Program-made: the position numbers and the translations under genes | The notes under the pieces: model-generated | The model's input: only the letters and a program-made list of their open reading frames with translations | What the model was told of the DNA's origin: nothing | Databases searched by the model: none | NCBI GenBank assembly: GCA_964438515.1 | Contig: CAYTLK010000031.1 | Location: 1-37,211, forward strand | Direction: 5' to 3' | DNA length: 37,211 nt | DNA from: RGIG3701 sp964438515 | GTDB lineage: Bacteria; Planctomycetota; Planctomycetia; Pirellulales; Thermoguttaceae | In this document: one piece after another, positions 15,924 through 24,611 of the stretch | How positions within the stretch are numbered: the first letter of the stretch is position 1 | How the letters are laid out: each line of letters begins with the position of its first letter

Positions 15924-18716
15924 TCACACCCCCGGCTCGCCAGTTTTTTCCAAAACGCAAGCGGAAAGGATTTGGTAACGCTGCATCAGGGCGGCGACAA
16001 GGTCGGGCTCGGTCATCTTCGGACGGAATGCGTATGCGGCCAGTACCGCACGGTCGTTGGCGGCGTGCGCACGGCGAAGCTCAGGCGGCATCGTCAGTTC
16101 GTCGTACAGGTCCGCAAGGCTCGAATCCGGATAAAGCGCCCGCGCCTCCAAAATTCCCTGCGCCGTCTGCGTGATTTTGTCCGTCACCTCCGACGAAACC
16201 TCCGGCCACGGAAAATTGTTGTAAACAACAGAACCAGAATACTGATACCGCATTTCCAAACGTCCGCATACCGCCCGCATCCATGTCATATGAACGCTCG
16301 AAATAAGGATTCCAAAATAATATAATGGGGCATCTGGGATAATGAGTGCACTTCCATTTATAATGGTTGAAGACTCAACAAAGGCCGCGGGAATGTAATT
16401 TCTTTTCTCAGATGAAACTTTGGGAACGACCAGCATCCGTGTTTCTGGTTGGCGAATTTCACCGAAAAGATAAGGTACGTTCGCTAGTTCTCGTGTTTGC
16501 GGCCTGTTACTTTGCCTTCTAAATTGTTCCGTTTCCCGAATATGCTGCATAATAAATTTGGATTTTAGCATATCCGTTGGAGAAACACCACGTAGCCAGA
16601 GGCAATAGCGATACGTACCATGGAGAAGTTCATCACCTCCACCATATCGGCGGATGAATCGCTGGTTGTCAGAGTTCTCTGCGAGCAGCGCCTTAACCTC
16701 TTCCTGATTCAGTATCAAATGACCATCATCAATTGGCATACTCCCATATATCATTTTGGAAACATCACAAAGGGTCGTACTTCGACTGTCAACCAGCAAG
16801 TTTGGAGCATCCACTAAATAGGGATTGATGTTATTTGCTATAGTGAATATTTCATCGTTATGAAAAATATTCTTATCTCGATTTGTAGGTTTACAACTGA
16901 AACCAATGATAACACAGTGCACTGCTGCCATTTCTTTGGATTCACTCACCCATTTAAACGTTCGCCATGCAAAATTGATTTCAATATTGTATGATAGTAG
17001 TATTCTCCATAAAATGGGAACTTGTTCCCCCTGCGTAATACTATTTGTCGAAACGAATGCACAACGAATGTCTGTACCCTGAATAAATTTTACCGCTTTC
17101 ATATACCATGCAGCGACGTAATCAAGCTTCCCTACACCCTTGGCTTTATTAAATACCTCCATCAATTCAAGTTTCTGAGTTCGAGTTTGTTCCTTTTTTC
17201 CCACAAACGGGGGGTTTCCCATGAGGTACGTGAGGCGGTCTTTTGGAATGATCTGTTCCCAGTCGAGGCGCAGGGCGTTTCCTTCCGTAATGTTCGAATA
17301 GGAACGCAGGGGGAGGAATTCGAGCGTTTTCTGAATCACGTCTTCCGTCTCCTGCAGCATCTGACACTCCGCAATCCAAAGGGCCGTCCGGGCGACAGAA
17401 ACCGCAAAATCGTTGATTTCGATGCCGTAAAACTGCCCAATGGCGACCTGCACCGGCGAAAAGTCCTCGCTGAGGAACATTTGCCCCTTCCCAAGCGCAC
17501 GAAGCACGTCGTTTTCCAGTCGGCGCAGGGAAATGTACGTCTCCGTAAGGAAGTTTCCACTGCCGCAGGCCGGGTCGAAAAAGGTGAGCGCCCCCAACTT
17601 TCTTTGAAACTCTTTCAGGCGCTCTTCACGCGTTTTGAGAGTGGAAAGGGCAAAAATTTTCGCAAGTTCCGCCCGCAAATCGTCGAGAAACAGAGGGTCA
17701 ATGACCCGGTGAATGTTCTCAATGGACGTGTAGTGCATTCCGCTGCTGCGCCGCGTTTCCGGATTCAAGGTACTTTCGAAAACTGCGCCGAAAATCGTAG
17801 GACTGATGCCGGACCAGTCGAAATCGCGCGAACAGTCGTTCGAAAGGATGTCGGTCAGTGCCGTGGTGAAACGGGGAATTTCAATGTTCTTCTCGTGAAA
17901 CAGGCCGCCGTTTACGTACGGAAATTCCAGCAGGTCCGGTTCCATGTAGGGATCCCGATCCTCCGGCTTCGTGTCGAGGACGGTGAACAGTTCGATGAGC
18001 GCACGGCGAATGTCCGCGTTCCGTCGTTTGTTCAGGTAATTGTGAACGCAATTATGCTTGCCCAAAATGCCGGCATCTTCCGCATAAAAGCAAAAGACGA
18101 GCCGAACGCAAAGGACGTTCAGGCAGCGCAGGGATTCCGGATTATTCGGGTGAATGTACTGCGCCATAAGTGCGTCGTACAGCCTCCCGACCAGCTCGCC
18201 GGCACTGATGGAAAGCTGCGTCTCGCGGTAGGTTTCCGTCTGCGTCTCGTCGGTCATGAAGTTCAGGAGACTGAATTCTTTTTCCAGATTCTCCAGCTTC
18301 ACCACCGTCGGCGGCGCGTCCGGAGTTTCCAAATCATGAATATGAAACTCTCTGAAATTACAAACGATAATCCATTTATTGCGCTGGGAGTACGGAAGCC
18401 GATTGTTGTAACGCTCCGCCTGCTGAAACGGAGTGAGGAACGACCCGTCGGACTGCTGAATCGGACGGGCGATGTCGACGTCCGCGCTTTTCTGCTCAAT
18501 AAGCACGTGCGTCATGGGAATGGCCGCGTCGATGAAACTGACGTTTTTCAGCTTAACGCGCTGTTCGAACCGAATAATCCCCTCAGGACGTTCCACGCCG
18601 TACACATCGCGCAGGAGCGCCAGCCAAAAACTTTGGGTGTCGCTTTTCTCGTCGCCGCGTCCGTTCCACGCCGTAACGAAACGCTTTGCCGCGATTCTCT
18701 GCTCCGATTCTTTCAT
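15924..18716 (-). CDS. MmeI-type (type IIL) fused restriction-modification enzyme
   Basis: One polypeptide of about 930 residues combines nuclease, adenine methyltransferase and target recognition. The N-terminal nuclease has FIDAAIPMTHVLIEQKSADV, giving the Asp...Glu-Gln-Lys metal-binding motif of MmeI enzymes, so cleavage activity is plausible. The methyltransferase has motif I DPACGSGNFLTE and motif IV NPPFVGKKEQ, the order and type of N6-adenine enzymes. The target-recognition region lies around residues 620-830, and YQYSGSVVYNNFPWP is a typical MmeI C-terminal box. Bases 16300-17200, coding for the part after motif IV through target recognition, are markedly more AT-rich than both flanks, suggesting a swapped module. 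The ATG at 18716 has TTGGAG eight bases upstream; a GTG at 18758 would overlap the hisF stop by three bases but has a poor site. Confidence 0.85.
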   Translation of the reverse strand: MKESEQRIAAKRFVTAWNGRGDEKSDTQSFWLALLRDVYGVERPEGIIRFEQRVKLKNVSFIDAAIPMTHVLIEQKSADVDIARPIQQSDGSFLTPFQQAERYNNRLPYSQRNKWIIVCNFREFHIHDLETPDAPPTVVKLENLEKEFSLLNFMTDETQTETYRETQLSISAGELVGRLYDALMAQYIHPNNPESLRCLNVLCVRLVFCFYAEDAGILGKHNCVHNYLNKRRNADIRRALIELFTVLDTKPEDRDPYMEPDLLEFPYVNGGLFHEKNIEIPRFTTALTDILSNDCSRDFDWSGISPTIFGAVFESTLNPETRRSSGMHYTSIENIHRVIDPLFLDDLRAELAKIFALSTLKTREERLKEFQRKLGALTFFDPACGSGNFLTETYISLRRLENDVLRALGKGQMFLSEDFSPVQVAIGQFYGIEINDFAVSVARTALWIAECQMLQETEDVIQKTLEFLPLRSYSNITEGNALRLDWEQIIPKDRLTYLMGNPPFVGKKEQTRTQKLELMEVFNKAKGVGKLDYVAAWYMKAVKFIQGTDIRCAFVSTNSITQGEQVPILWRILLSYNIEINFAWRTFKWVSESKEMAAVHCVIIGFSCKPTNRDKNIFHNDEIFTIANNINPYLVDAPNLLVDSRSTTLCDVSKMIYGSMPIDDGHLILNQEEVKALLAENSDNQRFIRRYGGGDELLHGTYRYCLWLRGVSPTDMLKSKFIMQHIRETEQFRRQSNRPQTRELANVPYLFGEIRQPETRMLVVPKVSSEKRNYIPAAFVESSTIINGSALIIPDAPLYYFGILISSVHMTWMRAVCGRLEMRYQYSGSVVYNNFPWPEVSSEVTDKITQTAQGILEARALYPDSSLADLYDELTMPPELRRAHAANDRAVLAAYAFRPKMTEPDLVAALMQRYQILSACVLEKTGEPGV

Positions 18717-18754
18717 GAGGGTTTCTCCAAATTTCTGGGGGGTGCAGAATGGTT

Positions 18755-19522
18755 TCACAGACGGACAGGAATCCCGGCGTCTGCCATGAATTGTTTGACT
18801 TCCTGAATCGTATATTCCCCATAATGGAAAATACTCGCCGCCAGCACTGCGTCCGCATGACTGATTTTTACCGCGTCCACAAGATGCTGAGGCGTTCCCG
18901 CTCCGCCGCTTGCAACGACTGGAATTCCAACAGCGTCCGCAACCGCCCGCGTAATTTCCAAATCGTAACCGTCTTTCGTTCCATCCGCGTCCATACTCGT
19001 CAAAACGATTTCACCCGCGCCGAGTTCTTCGACTTTTTTGGCCCATTCGACCGCCTGAAGTCCCGTCGGAATTCGACCGCCGTTGATGAAAACTTCCCAG
19101 AATTCTTTTCCGTCTTTCAGAACCCGCTTCGGATCGACATTTACGGTGATGCACTGGCTCCCAAAACGCCTCGACGCCTCGTGAATGAGTTCGGGATTTT
19201 TCACTGCGGCGGAATTGATGGAAACTTTATCGCTGCCGGCATTCAATAACGCACGAATATCTTCGATGGTTCGAATCCCTCCGCCGACCGTGACGGGCAT
19301 GAAACACTGCTGGGCGGTTCGCCGAACGACATCAAGCATGATTCCGCGTTCTTCGCAGCTTGCTGTAATATCGAGAAACACGAGTTCATCAGCACCTTCC
19401 TGTTCGTATCGTTTAGCGACTTCAACCGGGTCGCCCGCGTCACGTAAATTCAAAAAGTTGGTACCTTTTACCACCCGACCGCGATGAACATCGAGGCACG
19501 GAACAATTCTTTTGGCTAACAT
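18755..19522 (-). CDS. hisF: Imidazole glycerol phosphate synthase, cyclase subunit HisF
   Basis: HisF is the (beta/alpha)8 cyclase that, with HisH, makes imidazole glycerol phosphate and AICAR in histidine synthesis. The protein is 255 residues, the normal size. It starts MLAKRIVPCLDVHRGRVVKG, with the catalytic Asp in CLDV. It also has ADELVFLDITAS, VTVGGGIRTIEDI, GAGEIVLTSMDADGTKDGYD with the second catalytic Asp, and VVASGGAG. It is alone here, without hisH or other his genes next to it. A sigma70-like promoter stands 75-105 bases upstream, and the restriction-modification gene follows at once downstream, so both may be on one transcript. Confidence 0.96.
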   Translation of the reverse strand: MLAKRIVPCLDVHRGRVVKGTNFLNLRDAGDPVEVAKRYEQEGADELVFLDITASCEERGIMLDVVRRTAQQCFMPVTVGGGIRTIEDIRALLNAGSDKVSINSAAVKNPELIHEASRRFGSQCITVNVDPKRVLKDGKEFWEVFINGGRIPTGLQAVEWAKKVEELGAGEIVLTSMDADGTKDGYDLEITRAVADAVGIPVVASGGAGTPQHLVDAVKISHADAVLAASIFHYGEYTIQEVKQFMADAGIPVRL

Positions 19523-19596
19523 CGAATCTTTACTTTCAGGACGAGATGAAAAATTGGGGAGAAATGGTCTCCCTGAATTTCAATATTCTTTACTAT

Positions 19597-19625
19597 ATTA
19601 TACTCTACTTTTCCTTTTATGTAAA
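19597..19625 (-). promoter_or_regulatory. Sigma70-like promoter of hisF
   Basis: On the minus strand TTTACA (19620-19625) and a perfect TATAAT (19597-19602) are separated by 17 bases, about 75 bases upstream of the hisF ATG. Confidence 0.75.
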
Positions 19626-19742
19626 GAGGGTTGAGAAAAAGAAACACTTCCAGCTGGGATACTTTTTTCAAATTCGAGTGAAAAAATCGTTGTACAAAGT
19701 ACAAATTTCCAGAACAGGACTCTATAAACGGTATTTTATAGC

Positions 19743-19789
19743 AACGGCAAAATTGCCGCAACTAAAATCTTAACGGCATTTTTGCCGTT
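19743..19789. terminator. Two small related hairpins downstream of the HprK-like kinase gene
   Basis: CGGCA/TGCCG (within 19745-19758) and AACGGCA/TGCCGTT (19772-19778 with 19783-19789) are two stem-loops built on the same ACGGCA core, 23 to 50 bases after the kinase stop on the minus strand. They may end that transcript or be a short repeat pair. T runs are short, so efficiency is uncertain. Confidence 0.45.
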
Positions 19790-19816
19790 CGACGATACGT
19801 GTCTTCCCTCACTTTC

Positions 19817-20716
19817 TCACTCAACGTTTCCTTCAAACCTCTGAAACTCCCTCACCGCGTCTTCCAGTCGGCTGTATTCGAACTTCCAGCATTCGCAATT
19901 CTGTACAATATTCGCTACTGTTTCGAACCCTTTTCTTCCAAGCATGCTGTAACCGCGGCCATGACCGCCAAACTGAATCATTGCTTCCGCTTTTTCCCAC
20001 GGCGTCCATTTAGGAGTGCTTCCAGGAACGTATTTCGGAAACACAATCCACTGCGGAATCGGCCGTTCCATCATACGTTCGACGGCGCTTTTCAGCGGTT
20101 TCACATGCGTAATCCGTCCTTTATTGGTTTCGGGATACGTCCTCGAAAACGTCACATCCGGCAAAAACTCTTTTATGACGTCGATCGACGAGTTTTTCAA
20201 ACAGACGGGACGCGGAATCGGAACCATTCGAGCAACCGACAGCGCGTTTTTTCCGAGATTTACCGTATCGTCGGGGTCAATCAGCGTCAGTTCATCCGAA
20301 AGCAGCCGCCATCCGGAAAACGCAAGAGCGGCAGCAAGCGTACTTTTTCCGTCGCCGGATTCCGCAGCGAGAATCAGCCCTCGCCCTTTTTTTTCAAGCA
20401 TTGCAGCATGAAACACGATCCAGTGAAACAGATTGAGCCAAATACACCAATTCATCCCCCATTCCAGCATGGCTCCCGCCTGATTTTGCTGAAAAACGCC
20501 GAACGGTTCAAAATTATCGAGAAAAAGTCGAGCGTTCGAATGGAACCAGGATTTCATCCCTCTTTCCGGAACGACACGAATATGAAAATCGCTCCAATCG
20601 GCGTCGGAGAGTTTTGGGTAGTCGGCGTACATTCTTTCAACGGCGTCCATAACGCTGGGAATTGGGGTCTCGATTCGGTACTTGAAGGGACCAACGGCAA
20701 AATGAAAACGTTTCAT
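19817..20716 (-). CDS. HprK-related kinase
   Basis: This 299-residue protein resembles HprK-related kinase A family proteins, which share the P-loop fold of HPr kinase but usually occur without HPr. Walker A is AAESGDGKSTLAAALA near residues 117-132, followed by the strand LLSDELTLIDPDD typical of this group. HPr-kinase signature residues around the catalytic Asp (DELTLID) are present. The first 100 residues have no recognised domain. In other genomes such kinases accompany peptide-modification or surface-polysaccharide loci, but none is seen here. It has its own promoter and is divergent from the cytochrome gene. The substrate is unknown. Confidence 0.75.
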   Translation of the reverse strand: MKRFHFAVGPFKYRIETPIPSVMDAVERMYADYPKLSDADWSDFHIRVVPERGMKSWFHSNARLFLDNFEPFGVFQQNQAGAMLEWGMNWCIWLNLFHWIVFHAAMLEKKGRGLILAAESGDGKSTLAAALAFSGWRLLSDELTLIDPDDTVNLGKNALSVARMVPIPRPVCLKNSSIDVIKEFLPDVTFSRTYPETNKGRITHVKPLKSAVERMMERPIPQWIVFPKYVPGSTPKWTPWEKAEAMIQFGGHGRGYSMLGRKGFETVANIVQNCECWKFEYSRLEDAVREFQRFEGNVE

Positions 20717-20760
20717 ATATTTCCGAGCAAAAAAGTAGAGTTAGGATAAATGATTCTTTT

Positions 20761-20788
20761 ATTATACCCGAAACGAAAAAGTATGCAA
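20761..20788 (-). promoter_or_regulatory. Sigma70-like promoter of the HprK-like gene
   Basis: On the minus strand TTGCAT (20783-20788) and a perfect TATAAT (20761-20766) are 16 bases apart, about 45 bases upstream of the start codon. Confidence 0.65.
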
Positions 20789-20826
20789 TATGGGGATAAA
20801 ATTTCGAAAAAATTGAGGTGAGGCCC

Positions 20827-20855
20827 TTGCAAAAAACCGAAAATAGTATTATTAT
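20827..20855 (+). promoter_or_regulatory. Sigma70-like promoter of the cytochrome gene
   Basis: TTGCAA (20827-20832) and TATTAT (20850-20855) are separated by 17 bases, about 40 bases before the ATG. It is back to back with the kinase promoter. Confidence 0.65.
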
Positions 20856-20895
20856 GAGGATATTATACTAACAAATCAAACAGAAAGGAAATCCG

Positions 20896-22770
20896 ATGAA
20901 ATCCACTATTTGTTCCACCCTATTGGTCTTTATGGCGCTGTGTTCCGCAGTGATGGCGGAAAGTGCCGATTATTCACGTGATGAAGCGTATAAAGGTCCT
21001 CACTCCGCTGCGGCTTCTTCCGACCAAAAATATGTATATGTTGTTGAATTCGATGCATCAAAAATCATTCAAATCGACACTGCTACAGATGAGATTGTGA
21101 AAGAACTGCAAGTTCCCGCCACGCCGACGCATGCTATTTTATGGCAAAATGACACAAAACTTCTTGTAACGACCGCCCCTCAGGGAAAACTGATGTGCAT
21201 CGATATTGCAGCGGGAAACGTCGAATGGGAGATTTCTGTGGGTTACTGCCCGGAAGGGGTCTGTCTGCATCCGAACGGAAAAATCGCCTATACGGCCAAC
21301 CGATTTTCCAACGATGTGTCGGTGGTTGATTTGGAAGCCAAAAAAGAAATTAAACGTCTTCCAATGCATCACGAGCCGATTTCCGTTGCCGTAACTCCTG
21401 ATGGGAAAACGCTTTACGTAACGAACTACCTTCCGATTGACCCTGCAGACGGATACGATGTGGCGGCAGAAGTGACGTGGGTCGATACGCAGACGTACGA
21501 ACAGGGACAGATTCGCCTCCTGAACGGCTGCATCGCGCTGCATGAAATTTGCATTTCTGCCGATGGAAAGCATGCGTTCGTAACGAACAACCTTGCGCGC
21601 TATCAGATGCCGACGACGCAGCTCGAACGCGGCTGGATGAATACGAATGCGGTGGCGGTGATTGATGCGGAAGGACGCAAACTCATCAACGTCGTTTTGC
21701 TCGACGACATCGATTTGGGCGCCGCCAATCCGTGGGGTGTAAGTATCACAAAAGACGGTGCAACGCTCGTGATTTCGCATGCTGGAACTCATGAAGTCAG
21801 CGTGATTGATGCGGCTGCAATGTTCGAAAAGCTGGGAAAAATTGCAGACGCCAGCCAGACGGAGGATGCAGCTTCGGGACAGAAAAGCGATTACGGTTAC
21901 AGCTCCGCTTCCAGTGCCGACGTTCCGAACGACCTTGCGTTTCTCGTTGGAATGCGTACGCGTGTAAAACTCACCGGAAACGGTCCGCGCGTACTTGCGA
22001 TCGCCAATGGAAAAGCGTACGTTCCGATGTATTATAGCGACTCGGTAAATATTGTGGATCTCGCAACGAAAAAAGAATGCAAAGTTCTGACGCTTACGCC
22101 GGACCTGAAACTGGATGAAAAACGTTACGGTCAGCGCGTCTTTAACGACGGCGCCGCCTGTTTCCAGCAGTGGCAGTCGTGCGCGTCGTGCCATCCGTAC
22201 ACGCGTACGGATGGTTTGAACTGGGATTTGATGAACGACGGTCTTGGAAATCCGAAGAACGCGAAGTCCCTTCTTTTCTCGCATAAAACGCCGCCGACGA
22301 TGATTTCTGGAATTCGTGCGGACGCGGAAGCCTGCGTGCGTTCCGGGTTCAAACATATTCTGTTCTCGGTTCGTCCGGAAACCGATATGGTTGCGATCGA
22401 TGAGTTCCTGAAAGCGATGGAGCCGCTTCCCAGTCCCGCTTTGGTAAACGGCGAGCTTTCCGAAGCCGCAAAACGCGGAAAAGACATTTTCTACCGCGTT
22501 CACTGCGACCAGTGTCACGATCCGAACTGGTATTATACGGACATGCAGATGCACGACGTCGATACGGAAAATCCGTTTGACCGCCGCCGCGATTTTGACT
22601 GCCCGACTCTCTGCGAGGTGTGGCGCACGGCTCCGTACCTCCATGACGGACGCTATCCGACGCTTTTCCAGCTGTTCAAAGATGGAAAACACGGCGTTCA
22701 GAAAGGGGAGGTTGATAAACTCACCGACGACGAAATCAACGATTTGAGTGAATTCGTTCGTTCATTGTAA
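20896..22770 (+). CDS. Secreted YVTN-type beta-propeller fused to di-haem cytochrome c
   Basis: This 624-residue exported protein has a Sec signal peptide (ICSTLLVFMALCSAVMA). A seven-bladed YVTN-like propeller follows over about residues 35-410, with repeats such as KYVYVVEFDASKIIQIDTAT, GKIAYTANRFSNDVSVVDLE and AVTPDGKTLYVTNY. The C-terminal part has two haem-binding motifs, CASCH near residue 430 and CDQCH near residue 537, in a MauG/di-haem peroxidase-like context (APYLHDGRYPTLFQLF). The propeller probably binds substrate or partner while the haem domain moves electrons in the periplasm; the substrate is unknown. The ATG has AGAAAGGA upstream. A clear promoter and terminator make it a single-gene unit. 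Cytochrome maturation genes are not in the window. Confidence 0.85.
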   Translation: MKSTICSTLLVFMALCSAVMAESADYSRDEAYKGPHSAAASSDQKYVYVVEFDASKIIQIDTATDEIVKELQVPATPTHAILWQNDTKLLVTTAPQGKLMCIDIAAGNVEWEISVGYCPEGVCLHPNGKIAYTANRFSNDVSVVDLEAKKEIKRLPMHHEPISVAVTPDGKTLYVTNYLPIDPADGYDVAAEVTWVDTQTYEQGQIRLLNGCIALHEICISADGKHAFVTNNLARYQMPTTQLERGWMNTNAVAVIDAEGRKLINVVLLDDIDLGAANPWGVSITKDGATLVISHAGTHEVSVIDAAAMFEKLGKIADASQTEDAASGQKSDYGYSSASSADVPNDLAFLVGMRTRVKLTGNGPRVLAIANGKAYVPMYYSDSVNIVDLATKKECKVLTLTPDLKLDEKRYGQRVFNDGAACFQQWQSCASCHPYTRTDGLNWDLMNDGLGNPKNAKSLLFSHKTPPTMISGIRADAEACVRSGFKHILFSVRPETDMVAIDEFLKAMEPLPSPALVNGELSEAAKRGKDIFYRVHCDQCHDPNWYYTDMQMHDVDTENPFDRRRDFDCPTLCEVWRTAPYLHDGRYPTLFQLFKDGKHGVQKGEVDKLTDDEINDLSEFVRSL

Positions 22771-22810
22771 TTAAAAAATAGAGATAATTAATTATCGTTC
22801 AAATTTCATA

Positions 22811-22843
22811 AAAGCAGAGGTTTTCACATCCTCTGCTTTTTTT
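22811..22843 (+). terminator. Rho-independent terminator of the cytochrome gene
   Basis: AAAGCAGAGG (22811-22820) pairs perfectly with CCTCTGCTTT (22830-22839) across a 9-base loop, followed by T residues to 22843. It lies between the convergent cytochrome and caspase-like genes and may serve both. Confidence 0.9.
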
Positions 22844-22863
22844 GTTGTATACTGATTCCGATT

Positions 22864-23931
22864 CTACAAGCCGCAGCCGCCAAACTGGGAAAATAAGACG
22901 AAAATTATTATAATGAAAATCACACATCCAAGCGGTGAGCCGGCGTCCTTTTTTTCCGGAGTGTCGTATATGGAACTCTTGTTATGCACCGCCGTCTTTT
23001 TCGTTTTTAAGGATTTTGAGTTCAAAATTGGGGGACGCTGCGGAAGGTCTTCCATCCTCAGCGCGTATTCCTCCGGGTCGGGTTTCGGATGCGCATTCGT
23101 TCGGGCGCGGTCGGGGCTGTGATGTCGAATTCGTCCGCTCCGGGAACGCGTTTCCATCTCCGTTTCTTCTGTCGTTTTCGGCTTCAAACCTCGTCCGCAC
23201 GAATAAAGCGAAATGTTGTCGCCGATGGAAACAAAATTCAAAACGGGCTTCAAATAACGGCTTATATTTCCCTGCGCGTCCTCTTGAACATCTTCCGCAA
23301 GCTCGCTTCCCCACTGAGGACGTTCTTCCAGCGCTCCCAGCACAAAGTGCGTAAAGTACGTATTTTCGTTATACGCCCATTCGTACGTATTTCTGTCTGG
23401 ACTGAGCGACTCCAACAGCAAAAAACTCTGGTCGGCCCGCAGCCTCAATTTCGAAGCAGTGACGTCGGAAAATTGATGTTCGAACTTGCGCGTGTCGGGG
23501 GTGTGCAGAAGGTCGCGCCCGTAAAAACTCTGGCAGTAATCGAGGATGCAGACCGTCTGACGCGCACCGAGATTTACGACTCCATTGAGGAAATCCGCCT
23601 CTCGAACGCCCGTCGTTTCGATGTTTTCCGCGTTGGTTTCCCGCATGCAGAAAAAACGCTCTCCGCCGTGAATGACGGTATTTCCCCAAAATCCGAAAAT
23701 CAGCAGATCGAGATCTTTAATCGCGGCTCCCGTCCAACGCAGAAACGTGCTGGAATTTGTAACAGGTTCAAGCGTTTTTTCCGAGAGACCGACGAAAAGG
23801 AATTCTTCGTCCGCGAAACCGTATTCCTCTTTCAGCGTCGAGGCCAAATTCAAGGCGCCGGACGATGCAAAATGAAGCGGAAGCAGGTCCTGATTTTCAT
23901 TAATCCCCACCAAAATCGCCAGTCGTCGCAT
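22864..23931 (-). CDS. Caspase-fold (peptidase C14-like) membrane-anchored protein, probably lacking the catalytic His
   Basis: The N-terminal 230 residues have a caspase/metacaspase layout: RRLAILVGINENQDLLPLHF, then DLDLLIFGFWGNTVIHGGER, then TVCILDYCQSFYG. The last matches the catalytic-Cys box ILDxCxS. The strand that should end in Ser-Gly-His-Gly reads FWGNT, so the catalytic His appears to be Asn. The residue after the Cys is Gln instead of the usual His. It may therefore be a non-proteolytic pseudo-caspase, although His in VIHGG could conceivably substitute. A Lys/Arg/Glu-rich linker follows, then a C-terminal membrane anchor (GCVIFIIIIFVLFSQFGG). The ATG has a strong GGAGGAAA. Caspase-like proteins in bacteria often act in signalling or abortive defence; no partner is evident. 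Confidence 0.7.
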   Translation of the reverse strand: MRRLAILVGINENQDLLPLHFASSGALNLASTLKEEYGFADEEFLFVGLSEKTLEPVTNSSTFLRWTGAAIKDLDLLIFGFWGNTVIHGGERFFCMRETNAENIETTGVREADFLNGVVNLGARQTVCILDYCQSFYGRDLLHTPDTRKFEHQFSDVTASKLRLRADQSFLLLESLSPDRNTYEWAYNENTYFTHFVLGALEERPQWGSELAEDVQEDAQGNISRYLKPVLNFVSIGDNISLYSCGRGLKPKTTEETEMETRSRSGRIRHHSPDRARTNAHPKPDPEEYALRMEDLPQRPPILNSKSLKTKKTAVHNKSSIYDTPEKKDAGSPLGCVIFIIIIFVLFSQFGGCGL

Positions 23932-24075
23932 AAAATTTCCTCCGAAAATTTTCTAGTAACACATTTTGAATTTTAACTTTCCCGTCCGCCGTTGGAGCTG
24001 CGCACCACGGCTCCTGCAGGCTTTGTGAAAACTGAATTTCATTGTGAAACCAACATGCAAAAACAGAAAAAAGGT

Positions 24076-24460
24076 TTATTTCGCGATAAACGTCCTATTT
24101 TGCACCGCCAAACCGTTTGGTTCGCAAAAACGCAGCGAAAACAAGGACGCGCCTCCGATGGACGTTACTTTTATGCGCAGCTCGTTGTTTCCAGCCGCAA
24201 ACTCAGCAGGAAATTCCACCTGACGGCCCGCAGCGTCGCGGGAAAAGATTTCCTTTCCGTTGAGCCAGACCGTCACGGGACCCGGAACGCTCAATTGTGC
24301 CGTAACGGTCCTCGGAGCGTCGAGCGTCGTAAAGTTGCGCTGGGGAGTAAGCGCCAGATCGGTTTCCTCTCCCGCAATGGGATACAGAATTCTTCCGATA
24401 GTTCGCTGACCGTCGAGCGCGGCGGTCGAAAACGTCTCCAACAAACGTTTTTCCGCTTTT
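24076..24460 (-). pseudogene. Truncated beta-sandwich (carbohydrate-binding-like) gene remnant
   Basis: An open frame on the minus strand encodes a plausible C-terminal beta-sandwich: PVTVWLNGKEIFSRDAAG, VEFPAEFAAGNNELRIKVTS and GGASLFSLRFCEP. This pattern is common at the ends of secreted planctomycete glycoside-active proteins. There is no upstream domain or convincing start. Before about 24460 the frame runs into repeat copy 2, whose sequence gives unrelated residues (MFSPVRHRG). I read it as a gene cut by the repeat or by a rearrangement at it. A short independent protein starting within the repeat is the less likely alternative. Confidence 0.55.
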
Positions 24461-24611
24461 GTACCGCGGTGCCTAACAGGAGAAAACAAAACGCTCCCGT
24501 AATGTCGTTTCGGTCGTGGGAAAAAAACACTTTGAATGTTGTTTACTGCTCGCGACCCCAGACCCCTTTGTCAAAAACTTTTTATATTGCGTTTTTAGGA
24601 TTTCCTTTGTT
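24461..24611 (+). repeat. Dispersed intergenic repeat, copy 2
   Basis: It aligns along its length with copy 3: CGCTCCCGTAATGTCGT, CGGTCGTGGG, TTTGAATGTTGTTT, then CCCCAGACCCCTTT and CAAAAACTTTTTATATTG. It ends in TTTTTAGGATTTCCT (24592-24606), two differences from the terminal motif of copy 3. Its central hairpin is degenerate. Its left end abuts the beta-sandwich remnant and its right end overlaps the 3' end of the last toxin-operon gene, supplying its stop codon. Confidence 0.85.

Noticed and set aside
17022..18806. Long plus-strand open frame (594 codons)
   Set aside because: Lies entirely over the MmeI-type gene on the other strand; no ribosome-binding site, Arg/Val/Phe-rich translation without motifs.
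21139..22692. Minus-strand open frame (517 codons)
   Set aside because: Antisense shadow of the propeller cytochrome, which has signal peptide, haem motifs, promoter and terminator.
23089..23976. Plus-strand open frame (295 codons)
   Set aside because: Antisense to the caspase-like gene, which has a strong ribosome-binding site and recognisable boxes.
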